Shown here: in pieces, positions 12,746-13,220 of the stretch
How the letters are laid out: each line of letters begins with the position of its first letter
Numbering within the stretch: the stretch's first letter is position 1
Source of the DNA: JAUWPO01 sp965603285
GTDB lineage: Bacteria > Chloroflexota > Anaerolineae > Anaerolineales > UBA4823
DNA length: 13,220 bases
Assembly (NCBI GenBank): GCA_965603285.1
Contig: CBFDCK010000086.1
Span: forward strand, 1 to 13,220
Direction: 5' to 3'
Notes under the pieces: generated by a model
What the model saw: the letters and a program-made list of their open reading frames with translations, nothing else
Told to the model about the DNA's origin: nothing
Databases searched by the model: none
Translations under genes and position numbers: made by a program

Positions 12746-13220
12746 ATGAATTCCAAAATAATCCGTGTTCTCGTCGTCGATGCCGATCCTAGCAGTGTCG
12801 AGGATGCCCTGCGCCTCAAGCTGGATCGGTTACCTGGAGTCGAGGTGGTGGGGATCGCCCACAGCCAGCGGGGAGCCTTGAGACAGGTGGATAGCACACA
12901 ACCCAATTTTCTGCTGGTCGACTTGATGCTGCCCGGCTATCGCAGCATCGACCTGATCACCCAAATCAACGCCACTCACCCGAAGATTCATATCCTGGCC
13001 ATCAGCCCGGGAGACATTCCCCATGAGCGGGTCATCCTGGCCATCCGCGCTGGCGCGCAAGGTTTTATCACCCGCGACACCAGCCTTGAGGATGCTTCAG
13101 AAGCTATTCAGCAAGTAAACCAGGGGCAGTACTGGCTACCTTTAGAAGACACTTACGAAGTCTTAGGTGAGGCGGCTGCCGAGCTAACGGTGACCACCCA
13201 AGAACGTCGCGGACGATTGA
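12746..13220 (+). CDS. Response regulator receiver domain, cut by the window end
   Basis: The frame from ATG 12746 is open to the last base, giving at least 158 residues. Residues 5-120 are a CheY-like receiver domain: acidic pocket VVDADP (Asp12, Asp14), phosphoacceptor Asp59 in LLVDLMLPG, Ser87 in ILAISPG and GFITRD at 107-111. The usual conserved lysine near position 110 is replaced by Thr109-Arg110 (a KD pair in most members). After 120 comes a linker (LPLEDTYEVLGEAAAELTVT). An output domain is expected outside the window; a NarL-type helix-turn-helix is plausible but unseen. It is 52 bases downstream of sodA with AATAAAGGTG as a weak SD. It may be co-regulated with sodA. Confidence 0.85.
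   Translation, partial: MNSKIIRVLVVDADPSSVEDALRLKLDRLPGVEVVGIAHSQRGALRQVDSTQPNFLLVDLMLPGYRSIDLITQINATHPKIHILAISPGDIPHERVILAIRAGAQGFITRDTSLEDASEAIQQVNQGQYWLPLEDTYEVLGEAAAELTVTTQERRGRL

Noticed and set aside
1..13220. CRISPR arrays, insertion sequences, tRNA or rRNA genes, attachment sites
   Set aside because: No regularly spaced repeats, transposase catalytic domains, cloverleaf or rRNA-like sequence were seen on either strand.

Overview
The window is a run of mostly small genes, all on the + strand, from a bacterium that looks like a Chloroflexota (Anaerolineae-like) lineage. Related sets of small proteins (DUF6325, SHOCT, DUF7144, DUF1269) also occur in Actinomycetota, so the assignment is an inference from gene families; there is no rRNA or other phylogenetic marker here. 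Almost every gene has its own purine-rich Shine-Dalgarno (SD) sequence of the AAGGAGA type and is separated from its neighbours by 30-300 bases, so this reads as a string of separately translated small genes rather than a tightly overlapping operon.

Layout. 1-1503: a possible gene tail, a DUF6325-like protein, a SHOCT protein, a three-helix membrane protein starting MCC, and a short SHOCT-like ORF overlapping its end. 1637-4408: a large intact P2-like cation-transporting P-type ATPase with unusual membrane ion-site residues. 4530-6426: a DUF1269 protein with an acidic repeat tail, a strong hairpin, and an Ala/Glu-rich repeat protein. 6566-6889: a DUF7144-like membrane protein interrupted by an early TGA. 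6890-7362: no clear gene, but a run of small hairpins. 7363-8256: a helix-turn-helix protein with a lysine-rich histone-like tail and a small three-helix-bundle protein. 8578-9522: a four-helix membrane protein whose low-complexity tail continues in frame past its stop. 9666-10144: a conserved-looking protein broken by a stop and a frameshift. 10285-11378: a second DUF1269 protein, a strong hairpin, and a broken Ala/Glu-rich ORF. 11517-12693: a second MCC membrane protein and an Fe/Mn superoxide dismutase. 12746-end: a response-regulator receiver domain cut by the window edge.

How the genes may work together: an ion pump, a superoxide dismutase, a response regulator, two glycine-zipper DUF1269 proteins, two MCC membrane proteins and several acidic or basic low-complexity proteins suggest an envelope or stress accessory cluster that has expanded by duplication. 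That role is inference. The most striking property is decay or recoding: at least four loci have in-frame TAA or TGA codons, or a frameshift, inside reading frames that otherwise keep coding character, next to intact large genes. Several strong SD sequences also sit in front of only a few codons.
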